NCBI RefSeq assembly: GCF_039388985.1
Contig: NZ_CP135021.1
Location: 1 to 64,000, forward strand
Reading direction: 5' to 3'
DNA length: 64,000 nucleotides
Source of the DNA: Buchnera aphidicola (Aphis aurantii)
GTDB taxonomy: Bacteria; Pseudomonadota; Gammaproteobacteria; Enterobacterales; Enterobacteriaceae
The stretch's first letter is position 1. The number at the start of each line of letters is the position of its first letter. Of this stretch, positions 47,642 through 57,518 are shown piece by piece. The notes beneath the pieces are model-generated. The model did not search any database. It was not told where the DNA came from and saw only the letters and a list, made by a program, of their open reading frames with translations. A program made the position numbers and the translations under genes.

Positions 47642-48685
47642 TTAAATTTTTTTTAATAATTTAATCTTTCCTGAAGAATTGATAAAATCTATTTCTGGTT
47701 CTAAGTATATTTTAAATTTTTTTAAAATAGATTTTTGTATTATTTGAGCTAATTTTAAAATTTCTTTTGGATTTGCTTTTTTTCTATTAATTAAAATAAG
47801 CTTTTGTTTTTTATAAATAGCTGCATCTCCAATATGGACGTTTTTAAAATTATATTTTTCAATTAACCAGGCAGCTGAAATTTTTATAGACCCATCAACT
47901 TGTAAGTAATATGGAATATTAGTATTGAAAGAAAAAATTCTTTTAGCATCTTTTTGGGAAATAATAGGATTTTTAAAGAAACTACCTGCATTGCCGTATT
48001 TATTAAGATTGGGTAATTTTTCTTTTCTTATCTGACAGATACTACGATATATTTCGTAAGGACTTATTTTTATTATGTTTATTTTTTTAAACAATGGTTT
48101 TAAAAAAATAGGATTCCATTTTTTCAATATTTTTATACCAACAGCAATTACAGCATATCCTTCTTGGTATTTATGTTTAAAAATACTATCACGATAAGAA
48201 AATTTACATAAATTTTTTGTAATTCTTATTATTTTTTCATCTTTTAAAGAAATCAGATCAACATATTGGCATATGTTTTTAAATTCTAAACCATATGCAC
48301 CAATATTTTGAATTGCAGCAGATCCTATGCAACCAGGTATTAATGCTAAATTTTCTAACCCAAAAAAACCCATTTTTAGTGTGTATTTGACTAAATCACT
48401 CCATTTTTCTCCTGATAAAATATGTAATAACCAAGCATTGTTTTTTTCTTTAATTCGAATACCTTTAATTCTATTAATGATAACTATTCCTTTGTAATTT
48501 TCTAAAAACAATACATTACTACCTTCTCCTAAAATAATATAAGGAACATGAGATGAATTACATTTTTTATAAATATCAATTAATGATTTAATAGTTTGAA
48601 CAAAAATAATTTTTTTTGCTGTTATATCTATAGAAAATGTGTTTAAATCTTTTAAAGATTTTTGATAGATTTGATTTGTATACAT
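47642..48685 (-). CDS. murB: UDP-N-acetylenolpyruvoylglucosamine reductase MurB
   Basis: FAD enzyme that reduces UDP-GlcNAc-enolpyruvate to UDP-MurNAc in peptidoglycan synthesis. 347 residues (E. coli 342). FAD-binding motifs ILGEGSNVLFLENYKGIVI and IPGCIGSAAIQNIGAYG; RDSIFKHKYQ; the catalytic serine in NAGSFFKNP; the C-terminal LEPEIDF with the active-site Glu. In E. coli birA and coaA lie between murB and the tRNA cluster; both are gone. Confidence 0.97.
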   Translation of the reverse strand: MYTNQIYQKSLKDLNTFSIDITAKKIIFVQTIKSLIDIYKKCNSSHVPYIILGEGSNVLFLENYKGIVIINRIKGIRIKEKNNAWLLHILSGEKWSDLVKYTLKMGFFGLENLALIPGCIGSAAIQNIGAYGLEFKNICQYVDLISLKDEKIIRITKNLCKFSYRDSIFKHKYQEGYAVIAVGIKILKKWNPIFLKPLFKKINIIKISPYEIYRSICQIRKEKLPNLNKYGNAGSFFKNPIISQKDAKRIFSFNTNIPYYLQVDGSIKISAAWLIEKYNFKNVHIGDAAIYKKQKLILINRKKANPKEILKLAQIIQKSILKKFKIYLEPEIDFINSSGKIKLLKKI

Positions 48686-48784
48686 ATAAATTGTTTAATA
48701 TTATCAATATGATTTAGCAATGAAAATTGCATATTTATTTGTGATATTATAAATCAAATAAAATATTTTAATGGAATTATTAAC

Positions 48785-49666
48785 ATGAGTTTTTTAAAAA
48801 ATAAATATCATCAAGATATAATTGATCAAAAAATAAATGATTTGAATAGTATAATACAGTGTTCTTTTGAATTTTTTCCACCTAAAAATTTTGATTTAGA
48901 AGATAAATTATTTTCATCCGCAATTCAATTAAGCAAATTAAAACCATTTTTTTTTTCTGTTACCTATGGCGCAAATAGTGGTGAGCGCGATAAAACATAT
49001 GAAATTGTAAAAAAAATACATAAAAAAACAGGTGTTATTACTGCTCCGCACTTAACTTGTATTGACTCGACGCCAATCGAACTAGAACGGCTGGCAAAAT
49101 TCTATTGGGAAAATAATATTCGTAGTATATTTGCGTTGAGAGGTGATTCTAATCATACGAATTATTCGCATACAATGTATGCTTGCGATTTAGTGCTATT
49201 ATTAAAAAAAATAGCTGATTTTGATATTTCTGTCGCAGCTTATCCAGAAACCCATCCAGAATCAAAAAATGCTCAATCTGACATCTTAAATTTAAAAAAG
49301 AAAGTAGATGCAGGTGCTAATCGCGCTATTACTCAATTTTTTTTTAATACTGAAAGTTATTTACGTTTTCGAGATAATTGTTTAAAAAATAATATTAATG
49401 TTGATATTATACCTGGGATATTACCTATTTATAATTTTGAACAATTAAAACGTTTTTCTAAAATGACTAACGTTAAAATCCCATATTGGATGTATGAAAT
49501 TTTTAATGGGTTAATTAATGATTTAAAAAGCCAAAGAATTATAGGAGCAAGTATAATTATAGATATAATAAAAAATTTATCTAAAGAAGGTGTAAAAAAT
49601 TTTCATTTTTATACTTTAAATCAATCAGATATAGTATATTCAATATGTCGTTTGTTTGGTTTTTAA
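48785..49666 (+). CDS. metF: 5,10-methylenetetrahydrofolate reductase MetF
   Basis: FAD enzyme making 5-methyltetrahydrofolate, the methyl donor for MetE. 293 residues (E. coli 296). SFEFFPPKNFDLEDKLF near the N-terminus with the catalytic Glu, TYGANSGERDKTYEI, TAPHLTCIDSTPIELERLA, RGDSNHTNYSHTMYA and AAYPETHPES are typical. No MetJ-box array is visible upstream. A T10 run (48957-48966) codes part of Phe-Phe-Phe. It converges on argE. Confidence 0.97.
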   Translation: MSFLKNKYHQDIIDQKINDLNSIIQCSFEFFPPKNFDLEDKLFSSAIQLSKLKPFFFSVTYGANSGERDKTYEIVKKIHKKTGVITAPHLTCIDSTPIELERLAKFYWENNIRSIFALRGDSNHTNYSHTMYACDLVLLLKKIADFDISVAAYPETHPESKNAQSDILNLKKKVDAGANRAITQFFFNTESYLRFRDNCLKNNINVDIIPGILPIYNFEQLKRFSKMTNVKIPYWMYEIFNGLINDLKSQRIIGASIIIDIIKNLSKEGVKNFHFYTLNQSDIVYSICRLFGF

Positions 49667-49701
49667 TATTTTAAAATATATATTTATGCTAAATAAAAGA
49701 A

Positions 49702-50856
49702 TTAATAACAAAATTTTATTATTAGTTTTTTAAGAATATTTTGTGTTGGCTCGATAAAACTGCAATGCAAATATTCATCCGGATAATGTGCTTGCTCAAC
49801 AGAACCAGGTCCTAAAATCAATGTAGGTGCAATTTTTTTCAAAAACGGTGCTTCTGTACAATAATTCACAGTATTAGATTTTATTTCACATAAATCTTCT
49901 ATTTTTTTAGTTATGTGATGTTTTTTAGAGATCTCATATGCAGGAACAGAAAAAAAAAGATTTTTTAAAAAAATTCTATTTGGCCATTTTTTTTTAATTT
50001 TTTTCAATTTTTCTTTTAACAACAATTCAAGTATTTCTAATTTTAGTTGCGGTATCGGTCTGATTTCAAAAGTTATTCTACAGAATGAACAAATTCGATT
50101 AATTGTGTTACCGCCTTTTATAGAACCAAAATTCATCGTTGGATAAGCGATAGAAAAATCTTTATGAAAATATTTTTGTTGTAAATATTTCTTGAAATCA
50201 ATTAAATTTTTTATTATTTCGTATGCAATTTCAATGCTATTAACACCACAATGAGGATTGCTAGAGTGTCCAGTATCACCAATAATATCGATTTTATACG
50301 ATATATGACCTTTATGGGCATGTATCAATTTTAAAGACGTTGGTTCTCCAATGATAATACAATCTGGTTTAATATTTGTAAATTTTGTAGATTCGACAAA
50401 ATATCTTGCACCAGACATATCTGTTTCTTCATTAGCAGTAGCAAGTACATAAATTGGTTTTTTTATTTTTTTTATGTTTATAGAAGAAATAACATTTAAT
50501 AAAAAAGCAAAAAATCCTTTCATATCTACTACACCTAATCCATATAATTTGCTATTTTTTTCAGTAAGTTTAAAAGGATCTTTAGTCCATAAATTATCAT
50601 CAAAATCAACAGTATCTGTATGTCCAGAAAATAATATTCCTCCTTTTCCTACACCAAAAGAGGATAACATATTAAATTTATTTGTATGAGGTATATTTTG
50701 TATTTTTATTTCAAAATTTAATTCTTCAAAATAATTTGATAATAAATCAATGAACACTTTATTACTTTGATCTATTGCTTTTTTTTTGCTGCTAATTGTA
50801 GGTATTTTAATTAACGATTTAAATATTTCAATAAAATAAGGTATTTTTCTTTTCAT
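49702..50856 (-). CDS. argE: N-acetylornithine deacetylase ArgE
   Basis: Zinc M20-family enzyme that removes acetate from N-acetylornithine. 384 residues (E. coli 383). Metal and catalytic motifs FSGHTDTVDFDDNLW, GLGVVDMKGFFAFLL, TANEETDMSGARY and IIGEPTSLKLIHAHKGH. Divergent from argCBGH as in E. coli, across 170 bases where I see no ARG box. The start has no clear ribosome binding site. Confidence 0.97.
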   Translation of the reverse strand: MKRKIPYFIEIFKSLIKIPTISSKKKAIDQSNKVFIDLLSNYFEELNFEIKIQNIPHTNKFNMLSSFGVGKGGILFSGHTDTVDFDDNLWTKDPFKLTEKNSKLYGLGVVDMKGFFAFLLNVISSINIKKIKKPIYVLATANEETDMSGARYFVESTKFTNIKPDCIIIGEPTSLKLIHAHKGHISYKIDIIGDTGHSSNPHCGVNSIEIAYEIIKNLIDFKKYLQQKYFHKDFSIAYPTMNFGSIKGGNTINRICSFCRITFEIRPIPQLKLEILELLLKEKLKKIKKKWPNRIFLKNLFFSVPAYEISKKHHITKKIEDLCEIKSNTVNYCTEAPFLKKIAPTLILGPGSVEQAHYPDEYLHCSFIEPTQNILKKLIIKFCY

Positions 50857-51026
50857 GAAAGTAAATTTATTTAAATTTTTACATATTAAAACATATATTT
50901 TTTTTGAAGTAAAAAAATCAATAAAATTAGCTGTAAAATATATATAATTATAAATTATTTAGTATAGATTATTTTTAGTTGTTAAATAATTTAATTAATT
51001 GTTTTTTATTTTAAGGTTTTTAATTT

Positions 51027-52031
51027 ATGTTAAATGTTTTAATCGTTGGTGCTAGTGGATACTCTGGAGCAGAGTTAGTTAATTATATTCATCGTCATAA
51101 GTTTGCTAGAATAAAAAAAATTTTAGTTTCGAAAGATAGTATCAGTTTAGGAAAATTATTTTCTGATTTACATCCAGAATATACAAATATTATTAATTTG
51201 ACTTTTGAATCTATGGAAAGTTTTAATTTAATCAAAGGGAATATAGATGCTGTATTTTTAGCTACAGATCACAATGTTAGTCATGTTTTAGTGCCATTTT
51301 TTATGAAACATAATTGCATTGTTCTAGATCTATCTGGTGCATATAGAGTGAATAATATTGATGTTTATTCAAAATATTACGGATTTATTCACAATTATCA
51401 AAATATTTTAAAGCAATCTATTTATGGGTTAGCTGAATGGAATTATAAAAAAATTCAAAAAGCTCAATTAATTGCTGTTCCAGGTTGTTATGCTACTTGT
51501 ATACAATTAGGATTAAAACCATTAGTAGAAGCTAATATTTTATGTAAATCATATATTCCTATAGTTAATGCTATTAGCGGTGTTAGTGGTGCTGGAAGAC
51601 AACCTAATATTAACAATAGTTTTTGCGAAGTTAGTTTATTTCCATATAACATTTTTAAGCATCGTCATACTCCAGAAATTGTAGAAAATTTGGGTATTCC
51701 AATAATTTTTATCCCTCATTTAGGTGCATTTTCTAGAGGTATTATTGCTACCATTACATGTAAATTAAAATCAAATTTTAAACTAATTGATCTTTATAAT
51801 ATATATCATAATTTTTACAAAAATAAACGATTAATTAGGATACATAAAAATACTTTACCAAGTATTAAAGGGATAGTAAAACTACCATTTTGCGATATTG
51901 GGTTTGCTATTAAAGATAAATATCTTGTTATTATAACAACTGAAGACAATTTATTGAAAGGTGCTGCTGCTCAAGCAGTTCAATGTTTTAATATTCGTTT
52001 TGGATTTTCTGAAACAGAATCAATTATTTAA
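51027..52031 (+). CDS. argC: N-acetyl-gamma-glutamyl-phosphate reductase ArgC
   Basis: NADPH-dependent third step of arginine synthesis. 334 residues, E. coli length. NADP-binding [20 protein letters not shown] at the N-terminus and the catalytic cysteine Cys154 in [24 protein letters not shown] and HRHTPEI follow. AAGG precedes the ATG. First gene of argCBGH; argB starts 12 bases after its stop. Confidence 0.98.
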   Translation: MLNVLIVGASGYSGAELVNYIHRHKFARIKKILVSKDSISLGKLFSDLHPEYTNIINLTFESMESFNLIKGNIDAVFLATDHNVSHVLVPFFMKHNCIVLDLSGAYRVNNIDVYSKYYGFIHNYQNILKQSIYGLAEWNYKKIQKAQLIAVPGCYATCIQLGLKPLVEANILCKSYIPIVNAISGVSGAGRQPNINNSFCEVSLFPYNIFKHRHTPEIVENLGIPIIFIPHLGAFSRGIIATITCKLKSNFKLIDLYNIYHNFYKNKRLIRIHKNTLPSIKGIVKLPFCDIGFAIKDKYLVIITTEDNLLKGAAAQAVQCFNIRFGFSETESII

Positions 52032-52043
52032 CGAGGTATTTTA

Positions 52044-52820
52044 ATGGTTAATCCATTGGTTATTAAATTAGGCGGAGTTCTTTTAGAAAGTAATCATGCT
52101 ATGATGGGTTTGTTTGAATCTATTTATAATTATCAAAAATATAATAAAAGAAATATTATCATAGTTCATGGAGGTGGGCGATTGATAGATAATTTAATGA
52201 ATAAATTATCTTTATCAGTCAAGAAAAAAAATGGTTTACGTATTACACCACCTGAACATATTAATATTATCACGGGAGCATTATCCGGAACAGCTAATAA
52301 AATTCTTTTAGCATGGGCATTAAAAAATAAGATTAATGCTGTAGGATTATGTTTGTCTGACGGAAAAAGTACAAATGTAGAAGTACTAAATCAAAATTTA
52401 GGACATGTTGGAAAAGTTTCACCAGGATCTCCTTTTTTTTTGTTAAATTTATTTAAACAAGGTATTTTACCAATTATTAGTTCTATCGGTATTACTAGCG
52501 ATGGTAAATTAATGAATGTTAATGCAGATCTAGCTGCAACAGCGTTAGCCAAAACTTTAGAAGCTCACTTAATTCTATTATCAGATATTAGTTCGATAAT
52601 AGATGGAAAGGGACAAAGAATTCAAGAAATAAATAATATTCAAGCTGAAAAATTAATTGCTCAAGGAATTATTACTAATGGTATGATTGTTAAAGTAAAT
52701 GCCGCTTTAGATGCTGCTAAAAATTTAAATCATTCAGTAGATATTGCAAGTTGGCAAAATACAAAAGATTTACAATTATTATTTAATGGTGACAATATTG
52801 GAACACGAGTTTTAGTATAG
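52044..52820 (+). CDS. argB: Acetylglutamate kinase ArgB
   Basis: Phosphorylates N-acetylglutamate. 258 residues, E. coli length. Amino-acid-kinase motifs: [25 protein letters not shown] and the C-terminal [20 protein letters not shown] precedes the ATG. Second gene of the arginine operon. Confidence 0.97.
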   Translation: MVNPLVIKLGGVLLESNHAMMGLFESIYNYQKYNKRNIIIVHGGGRLIDNLMNKLSLSVKKKNGLRITPPEHINIITGALSGTANKILLAWALKNKINAVGLCLSDGKSTNVEVLNQNLGHVGKVSPGSPFFLLNLFKQGILPIISSIGITSDGKLMNVNADLAATALAKTLEAHLILLSDISSIIDGKGQRIQEINNIQAEKLIAQGIITNGMIVKVNAALDAAKNLNHSVDIASWQNTKDLQLLFNGDNIGTRVLV

Positions 52821-52847
52821 TTTAATTATATTATAGGTATTTTAAAG

Positions 52848-54056
52848 ATGACGAATAATCTCGATAAAGTTGTATTAGCATATTCCGGTGGTTTAGACAC
52901 TTCTGCAATTATTCCTTGGTTAAGAGAAACTTATAAAGTGGATGTTATTGCTTTTGTTGCAGATATTGGTCAATCAAAAAATGAGTTAAATGGCATTAAT
53001 AATAAAGCATTAAAATCTGGAGCATCTAGCTGTCATATCTTTGATTTAAAAGATGAATTTATAGAAAAATATGTTTTCCCTATCTTAAAAACAGGTGCTT
53101 TATATGAAGGATCTTATTTGTTAGGAACAGCTTTAGCACGACCTATTATAGCAAAAAAACAAGTAGAATTTGCTTTAAGTATTGGTGCTAAATTTTTATG
53201 TCATGGTGCTACTGGAAAAGGTAATGATCAAATTCGGTTTGAAATAGCCTATGCTGCTTTAGCGCCTAATCTTACAGTTATTGCTCCATGGCGTCAATGG
53301 AACTTAAATTCAAGAGAATCATTATTAGAATATTTAAATAAAAAAAATATTCCTACTACAGCAAGTTTAGAAAAACTTTACAGTAAAGATGAAAACGCTT
53401 TACATATTTCTACAGAAGGTGGTCTCCTTGAAAATCCTTGGAATAGGACAAATAAAGATTGTTGGAGTTGGAGTGTAGAACCTGAGAATGCCCCAGAAAA
53501 TCCAGAATATGTTTTGTTGCATATAAAAGAAGGATCAGTAATATCTGTTAACAATGAGAACGTGACTCCTTTGCAGTGTATCAATAAGTTAAATAAAATC
53601 GGCTCAAAACATGCTGTAGGGAGATTAGATATTATTGAAAATAGAATTATTGGGATTAAATCTAGAGGTTGTTATGAAACGCCTGGAGGTACAATTATTA
53701 ATATTGCTTTAAGAGCAATTGAGCAATTGGTTTTTGATCGAGAGAGTTTTAATTGGCGAGAAAAAATTGGTTTAGAAATGTCTTCAGTCGTTTATGACGG
53801 TCGTTGGTTTAGCCCAATTCGAAAATCTTTACAATGTTCTGCTGATTCATTAGCTTCTTTGTTGAATGGAAAAGTAGTTTTAAAGTTATATAAAGGAAGT
53901 GTTGTTGCTGTTCAAAAAGAATCTTCAAATTCATTATATTCAAAAGAATATGCAACTTTTAGTGAGGATGAAGTTTATAAACATTCAGATGCAGAAGGTT
54001 TTATTCGTTTATATTCTCTTACTTCTAGAATACGTGCTTTAAATAAGATAAAATAA
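52848..54056 (+). CDS. argG: Argininosuccinate synthase ArgG
   Basis: Joins citrulline and aspartate with ATP. 402 residues, of the short ArgG type common in other gammaproteobacteria, not the longer (about 447) E. coli type. P-loop AYSGGLDTSAIIPWL; GATGKGNDQIRFE and APWRQWNLNSRE follow; KSRGCYETPGGTI near the middle. In E. coli argG is not in the argCBH operon; here it sits between argB and argH with short spacers, as in Vibrio-type argCBGH. Confidence 0.97.
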   Translation: MTNNLDKVVLAYSGGLDTSAIIPWLRETYKVDVIAFVADIGQSKNELNGINNKALKSGASSCHIFDLKDEFIEKYVFPILKTGALYEGSYLLGTALARPIIAKKQVEFALSIGAKFLCHGATGKGNDQIRFEIAYAALAPNLTVIAPWRQWNLNSRESLLEYLNKKNIPTTASLEKLYSKDENALHISTEGGLLENPWNRTNKDCWSWSVEPENAPENPEYVLLHIKEGSVISVNNENVTPLQCINKLNKIGSKHAVGRLDIIENRIIGIKSRGCYETPGGTIINIALRAIEQLVFDRESFNWREKIGLEMSSVVYDGRWFSPIRKSLQCSADSLASLLNGKVVLKLYKGSVVAVQKESSNSLYSKEYATFSEDEVYKHSDAEGFIRLYSLTSRIRALNKIK

Positions 54057-54095
54057 TTTTTTTATTTAATTAATTACTTTTATTAGAGAAAAAAA

Positions 54096-55475
54096 ATGTC
54101 GCTTTGGGGTGGAAGATTCCTTGACGAATCTGATAAATTATTTAAAAAGTTTAATACTTCTTTATCGTTTGATTATATTTTAGCCAAAGAAGATATATTT
54201 GCTTCAATTTCATGGTCTAAATCGCTTGTTGAAACCGGTGTTTTAACTAAGAAAGAGCAAAAAAAAATAGAACTTGCATTAGTTTCTTTAAAAAAAGAAG
54301 TCGATAAAAATCCTTCACAAATTCTTGAGAGTGATTGTGAAGATATTCATAGTTGGGTAGAAGTTAATCTTATAAAAAAAATAGGAGAACTTGGTAAAAA
54401 ATTACATACAGGTCGAAGTCGAAACGATCAAATTGCAACTGATTTAAAATTATGGTGCAAAAATAATATTCAGATTGTATTGAAAAATATTTTAAATTTA
54501 CAAAAAAAATTTATTTTAAGTGCCGAATTAAATTATAATGTTATAATGCCTGGGTATACTCATTTACAACGTGCTCAACCCATTACTTTTGCATATTGGT
54601 GTTTAGCTTATGTAGAAATGTTAAAACGTGATTTTAGTCGTTTAGAAGACACTTTGAAAAGATTAGATATCAGTCCATTAGGTTCAGGTGCTTTATCTGG
54701 TACAGCATGGAATATTAATCGAAAAAAGTTAGCATTATCTATGGGTTTTAGTTGCGCTACAAAGAATGCATTAGATAGTGTTTCAGATAGAGATTATATT
54801 GTTGAGTTATTAGCTTCAGCTTCAATTAGTATGATGCATTTATCTAGGTTTTCTGAAGATTTAATTTTTTTTAATTCTACTGAAGCAAATTTTATTGAAT
54901 TATCTGATTCTATTACGTCAGGTTCATCGTTAATGCCTCAAAAAAAGAATCCAGATGCTTTAGAGTTAATACGTGGTAAGTGTAGTTCTGTATATGGATC
55001 TTTGTTTTCTATTTTAGTTCTTTTAAAAGGTTTGCCGTTATCTTACAACAAAGATATGCAAGAAGATAAAAAAAATCTTTTTGATACAATTAAAACTTGG
55101 AATAATTCTTTATTAATGGCTAACTTGATCTTAAAAAAAATAAAATTAAATCGTTTAATTTGTTATCAAGCCGCAGAACAAGGTTATTCTAATGCTACAG
55201 AGGTTGCAGATTATTTAGTCAAAAAAGGGATAACTTTTAGAGAAGCACATCATATCTCCGGGAAAATAGTGTTGAAAGCTATAAATGATCAAAAAGCTTT
55301 AAAAGATCTTGCTTTATCTGATTTTCAAAAATATAGTTTACTGATAGAAAATGATATATATGATCATATTACTTTAGAAGCATGTATTAAAAAACGTGAA
55401 TCAAAAGGCGGAGTTGCATTTAATCAAGTAAAAAAAGCAATTATACGAGAAAAAATTAGATTAAATATTGTCTGA
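54096..55475 (+). CDS. argH: Argininosuccinate lyase ArgH
   Basis: Releases arginine and fumarate. 459 residues (E. coli 457). [19 protein letters not shown], the [17 protein letters not shown] motif, [16 protein letters not shown] with the catalytic histidine region, and the superfamily signature [20 protein letters not shown]. Last gene of argCBGH, followed by a perfect hairpin. Confidence 0.98.
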   Translation: MSLWGGRFLDESDKLFKKFNTSLSFDYILAKEDIFASISWSKSLVETGVLTKKEQKKIELALVSLKKEVDKNPSQILESDCEDIHSWVEVNLIKKIGELGKKLHTGRSRNDQIATDLKLWCKNNIQIVLKNILNLQKKFILSAELNYNVIMPGYTHLQRAQPITFAYWCLAYVEMLKRDFSRLEDTLKRLDISPLGSGALSGTAWNINRKKLALSMGFSCATKNALDSVSDRDYIVELLASASISMMHLSRFSEDLIFFNSTEANFIELSDSITSGSSLMPQKKNPDALELIRGKCSSVYGSLFSILVLLKGLPLSYNKDMQEDKKNLFDTIKTWNNSLLMANLILKKIKLNRLICYQAAEQGYSNATEVADYLVKKGITFREAHHISGKIVLKAINDQKALKDLALSDFQKYSLLIENDIYDHITLEACIKKRESKGGVAFNQVKKAIIREKIRLNIV

Positions 55476-55517
55476 TTTTAAAAGATATGAAAATAGTTTT
55501 TTTAATTTGATATTAAA

Positions 55518-55542
55518 GGCATTTAAAGTTTTTTTAAATGCC
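55518..55542 (+). terminator. Terminator after argH
   Basis: GGCATTTAAA (55518-55527) pairs perfectly with TTTAAATGCC (55533-55542), loop GTTTT. It lies 43 bases past the argH stop and ends the arginine operon; the following T-run is interrupted. Confidence 0.65.
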
Positions 55543-55604
55543 ATATATTTCATATATCTAATAAATATAAAATTATTTTAACTTATAAAATAGGATTTTA
55601 TTTC

Positions 55605-56048
55605 ATGGATAATATATTATTTTTTATATCTAATAATTTAATACTTAGTATTATATGGTTTTCTTTATTAGGTGTTATTTTTTCCTTGTTTTTTAAACAA
55701 TTTTTTTTTAAAACAAAAATAATAAATAATTTTTATGCAATAAAATTAATTAATGAGAAAAATGCTAATATCATTGATACACGATCTGTAGAATTATATA
55801 ATACAGGTCATATTTTAAATGCTATTCATCTTCCATTAGAAAAAATTTCTTTAGAAAAAATTAAAAAATTAAATTTATCTACTGTTGACCCTCTTATTCT
55901 TATAATAGATTCATCCGCCAATAATCATAAATATATTAAAAAGTTTATTGATAATGGAATAAGAAATATTTACCTTTTAAAAGGTGGAATGGATTCTTGG
56001 AATACAGAAAATCTTCCTGTTGTTGCGAATAAAAGTGATTATAATTAG
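55605..56048 (+). CDS. yibN: Rhodanese-fold membrane protein YibN, no cysteine
   Basis: 147 residues (E. coli YibN 143). One N-terminal membrane segment (about residues 8-33) and a rhodanese domain: NIIDTRSVELYNTGHILNAI, then LILIIDSSANNHKYIKKF where active rhodaneses have the catalytic Cys loop, and YLLKGGMDSWNTENLPVV. The whole protein contains no cysteine, so it cannot be a sulfurtransferase by the usual mechanism; E. coli YibN also has a Cys-poor loop. E. coli order is yibN-grxC-secB-gpsA-cysE; grxC and gpsA are missing here. Confidence 0.9.
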   Translation: MDNILFFISNNLILSIIWFSLLGVIFSLFFKQFFFKTKIINNFYAIKLINEKNANIIDTRSVELYNTGHILNAIHLPLEKISLEKIKKLNLSTVDPLILIIDSSANNHKYIKKFIDNGIRNIYLLKGGMDSWNTENLPVVANKSDYN

Positions 56049-56097
56049 ATATTTTAAAAATAAAATTTTAATTAGATATTAGTTATTGGAACATTTT

Positions 56098-56535
56098 ATG
56101 CCACAAAAAAAGTATGAACAAAAAATTTTTTCAATTCATCGTATTTATGTTAAAGATATCTCTTTTGAATCACCGAATTCACCAGAAATTTTTGAGAAAC
56201 AATGTATTCCAAATATGAAATTTAATATAAATACAAATATGAATCAATTAGAACCAAGTATTTTTGAAATTATTTTACAAATTAGAGTGGTGGTAAAAAG
56301 TGAAACAGATTTAGTTTTTTTATGTGATGTACATCAAGCAGGTATTTTTATGATTGATAATTTCAATGATTATGAATTAAAACATTGTATAAATTCATAT
56401 TGTCCAAATATTTTATTTCCATATGCTAGAGCATGTATATCTAGTTTAGTATCATATGGAAGCTTTCCTCAATTAAATATTGCGCCTGTTAATTTTGATG
56501 ATATTTTAAATAATAATTCAGAATTCAAAAAATAA
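56098..56535 (+). CDS. secB: Protein-export chaperone SecB
   Basis: Keeps preproteins unfolded for SecA. Started at ATG 56098 with GGA 7 bases upstream, giving 145 residues (E. coli 155); a TTG at 56086 would add four. FSIHRIYVKDISFESPNSPEIF at the N-terminus and HCINSYCPNILFPYARACI and FPQLNIAPVNFDDIL at the C-terminus are characteristic. The acidic C-terminal tail that binds SecA zinc is short. Confidence 0.96.
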   Translation: MPQKKYEQKIFSIHRIYVKDISFESPNSPEIFEKQCIPNMKFNINTNMNQLEPSIFEIILQIRVVVKSETDLVFLCDVHQAGIFMIDNFNDYELKHCINSYCPNILFPYARACISSLVSYGSFPQLNIAPVNFDDILNNNSEFKK

Positions 56536-56598
56536 TGTTAATATGAATTAAAAATTAAATTAAAAAAATTGTTTTAAATGTTTATTTAAGGGAAAACT

Positions 56599-57426
56599 AT
56601 GTGTTTTTTGAAAACTTTAGAACTATGGAAGATCATATTACATGAAGCTAAAGTTGCATTTGAAAAAGAGCCAATTTTATCTAGATTATATCAAAAAAGT
56701 ATATTGACACATAATAAGTTCAGCAGTTCTTTGAGTTATATATTATCAAGAAAATTATCTAACTCATTAATTTCTAAAAATAATATACAAAATATTTTTA
56801 ATAAAATATATTCAAGTGATTTTTTTATATTAAATTTAATCACTCAGGATTTACAAGCTATTCTTAAAAAAGATCCAGCGACAAAAAATTATTTAACTCC
56901 ATTTTTATATTTCAAAGGTTTTCATGCACTAGCATCATATAGAGTCAGCCATTATCTTTGGAATAAAAAACAATATGAATTATCAATGTATTTACAAAGT
57001 AGAATTTCAACTGTTTTTTCGGTGGATATTCATCCAGCTGCATGTATTGGTTCTGGAGTTTTTTTGGACCATGCAACTGGAATTGTTATTGGAGAAGGAG
57101 TTATCATCGAAGATGATGTTTCAATTTTACATTCTGTTACTTTAGGTGGAACAGGTAAAAATAACAATAAAAATAGACATCCAGTCATTAGAAGTAAAGT
57201 TAGTATAGGTGCGGGAGCTAAAATATTAGGAAATATTGAAATTGGCTCTCAATCAAAAATTGGTGCTGGTTCGGTGGTTTTGAAAAATGTTCCTCCATGT
57301 GTTACGGTTGTTGGGGTTCCATCTAAAATTGTAAATAAATCGAACAATACTCATAATTTTTGTAAAAAAAATCATAAAAAATTTGCACATTGCATAGAAC
57401 AATTTTATTGTGGAGATGGTATTTAA
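56599..57426 (+). CDS. cysE: Serine O-acetyltransferase CysE
   Basis: Acetylates serine, first step of cysteine synthesis. 275 residues (E. coli 273). Helical N-terminal domain and a left-handed beta helix of hexapeptide repeats (HPAACIGSGVFLDHATGIVIGEG, IHSVTLGG-type LHSVTLGGTGKNN, VSIGAGAKILGNIEIG) with the catalytic Asp and His. The C-terminal tail (residues 255-275) is His/Lys/Cys-rich and ends GDGI, as in E. coli, where it carries cysteine feedback inhibition and CysK binding. AAGGGAAA precedes the ATG. Confidence 0.97.
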   Translation: MCFLKTLELWKIILHEAKVAFEKEPILSRLYQKSILTHNKFSSSLSYILSRKLSNSLISKNNIQNIFNKIYSSDFFILNLITQDLQAILKKDPATKNYLTPFLYFKGFHALASYRVSHYLWNKKQYELSMYLQSRISTVFSVDIHPAACIGSGVFLDHATGIVIGEGVIIEDDVSILHSVTLGGTGKNNNKNRHPVIRSKVSIGAGAKILGNIEIGSQSKIGAGSVVLKNVPPCVTVVGVPSKIVNKSNNTHNFCKKNHKKFAHCIEQFYCGDGI

Positions 57427-57440
57427 TATAATTTTAAATT

Positions 57441-57500
57441 AAAACTTCTGTGTTTTATTAAGAACATATATATGTTATAATTATTTATTACAGAAGTTTT
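57441..57500. terminator. Nested hairpin terminator between cysE and rpoD
   Basis: AAAACTTCTG (57441-57450) pairs with CAGAAGTTTT (57491-57500); the 40-base loop contains a second self-complementary AACATATATATGTT (57463-57476). ATTTTT follows on the + strand. It lies between convergent stops and suits both genes. Confidence 0.6.
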
Positions 57501-57518
57501 ATTTTTAATTGGTTGTTT

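Noticed and set aside
48686-48784. MetJ (met box) operator before metF
   Set aside because: No AGACGTCT-like repeats in the gap.
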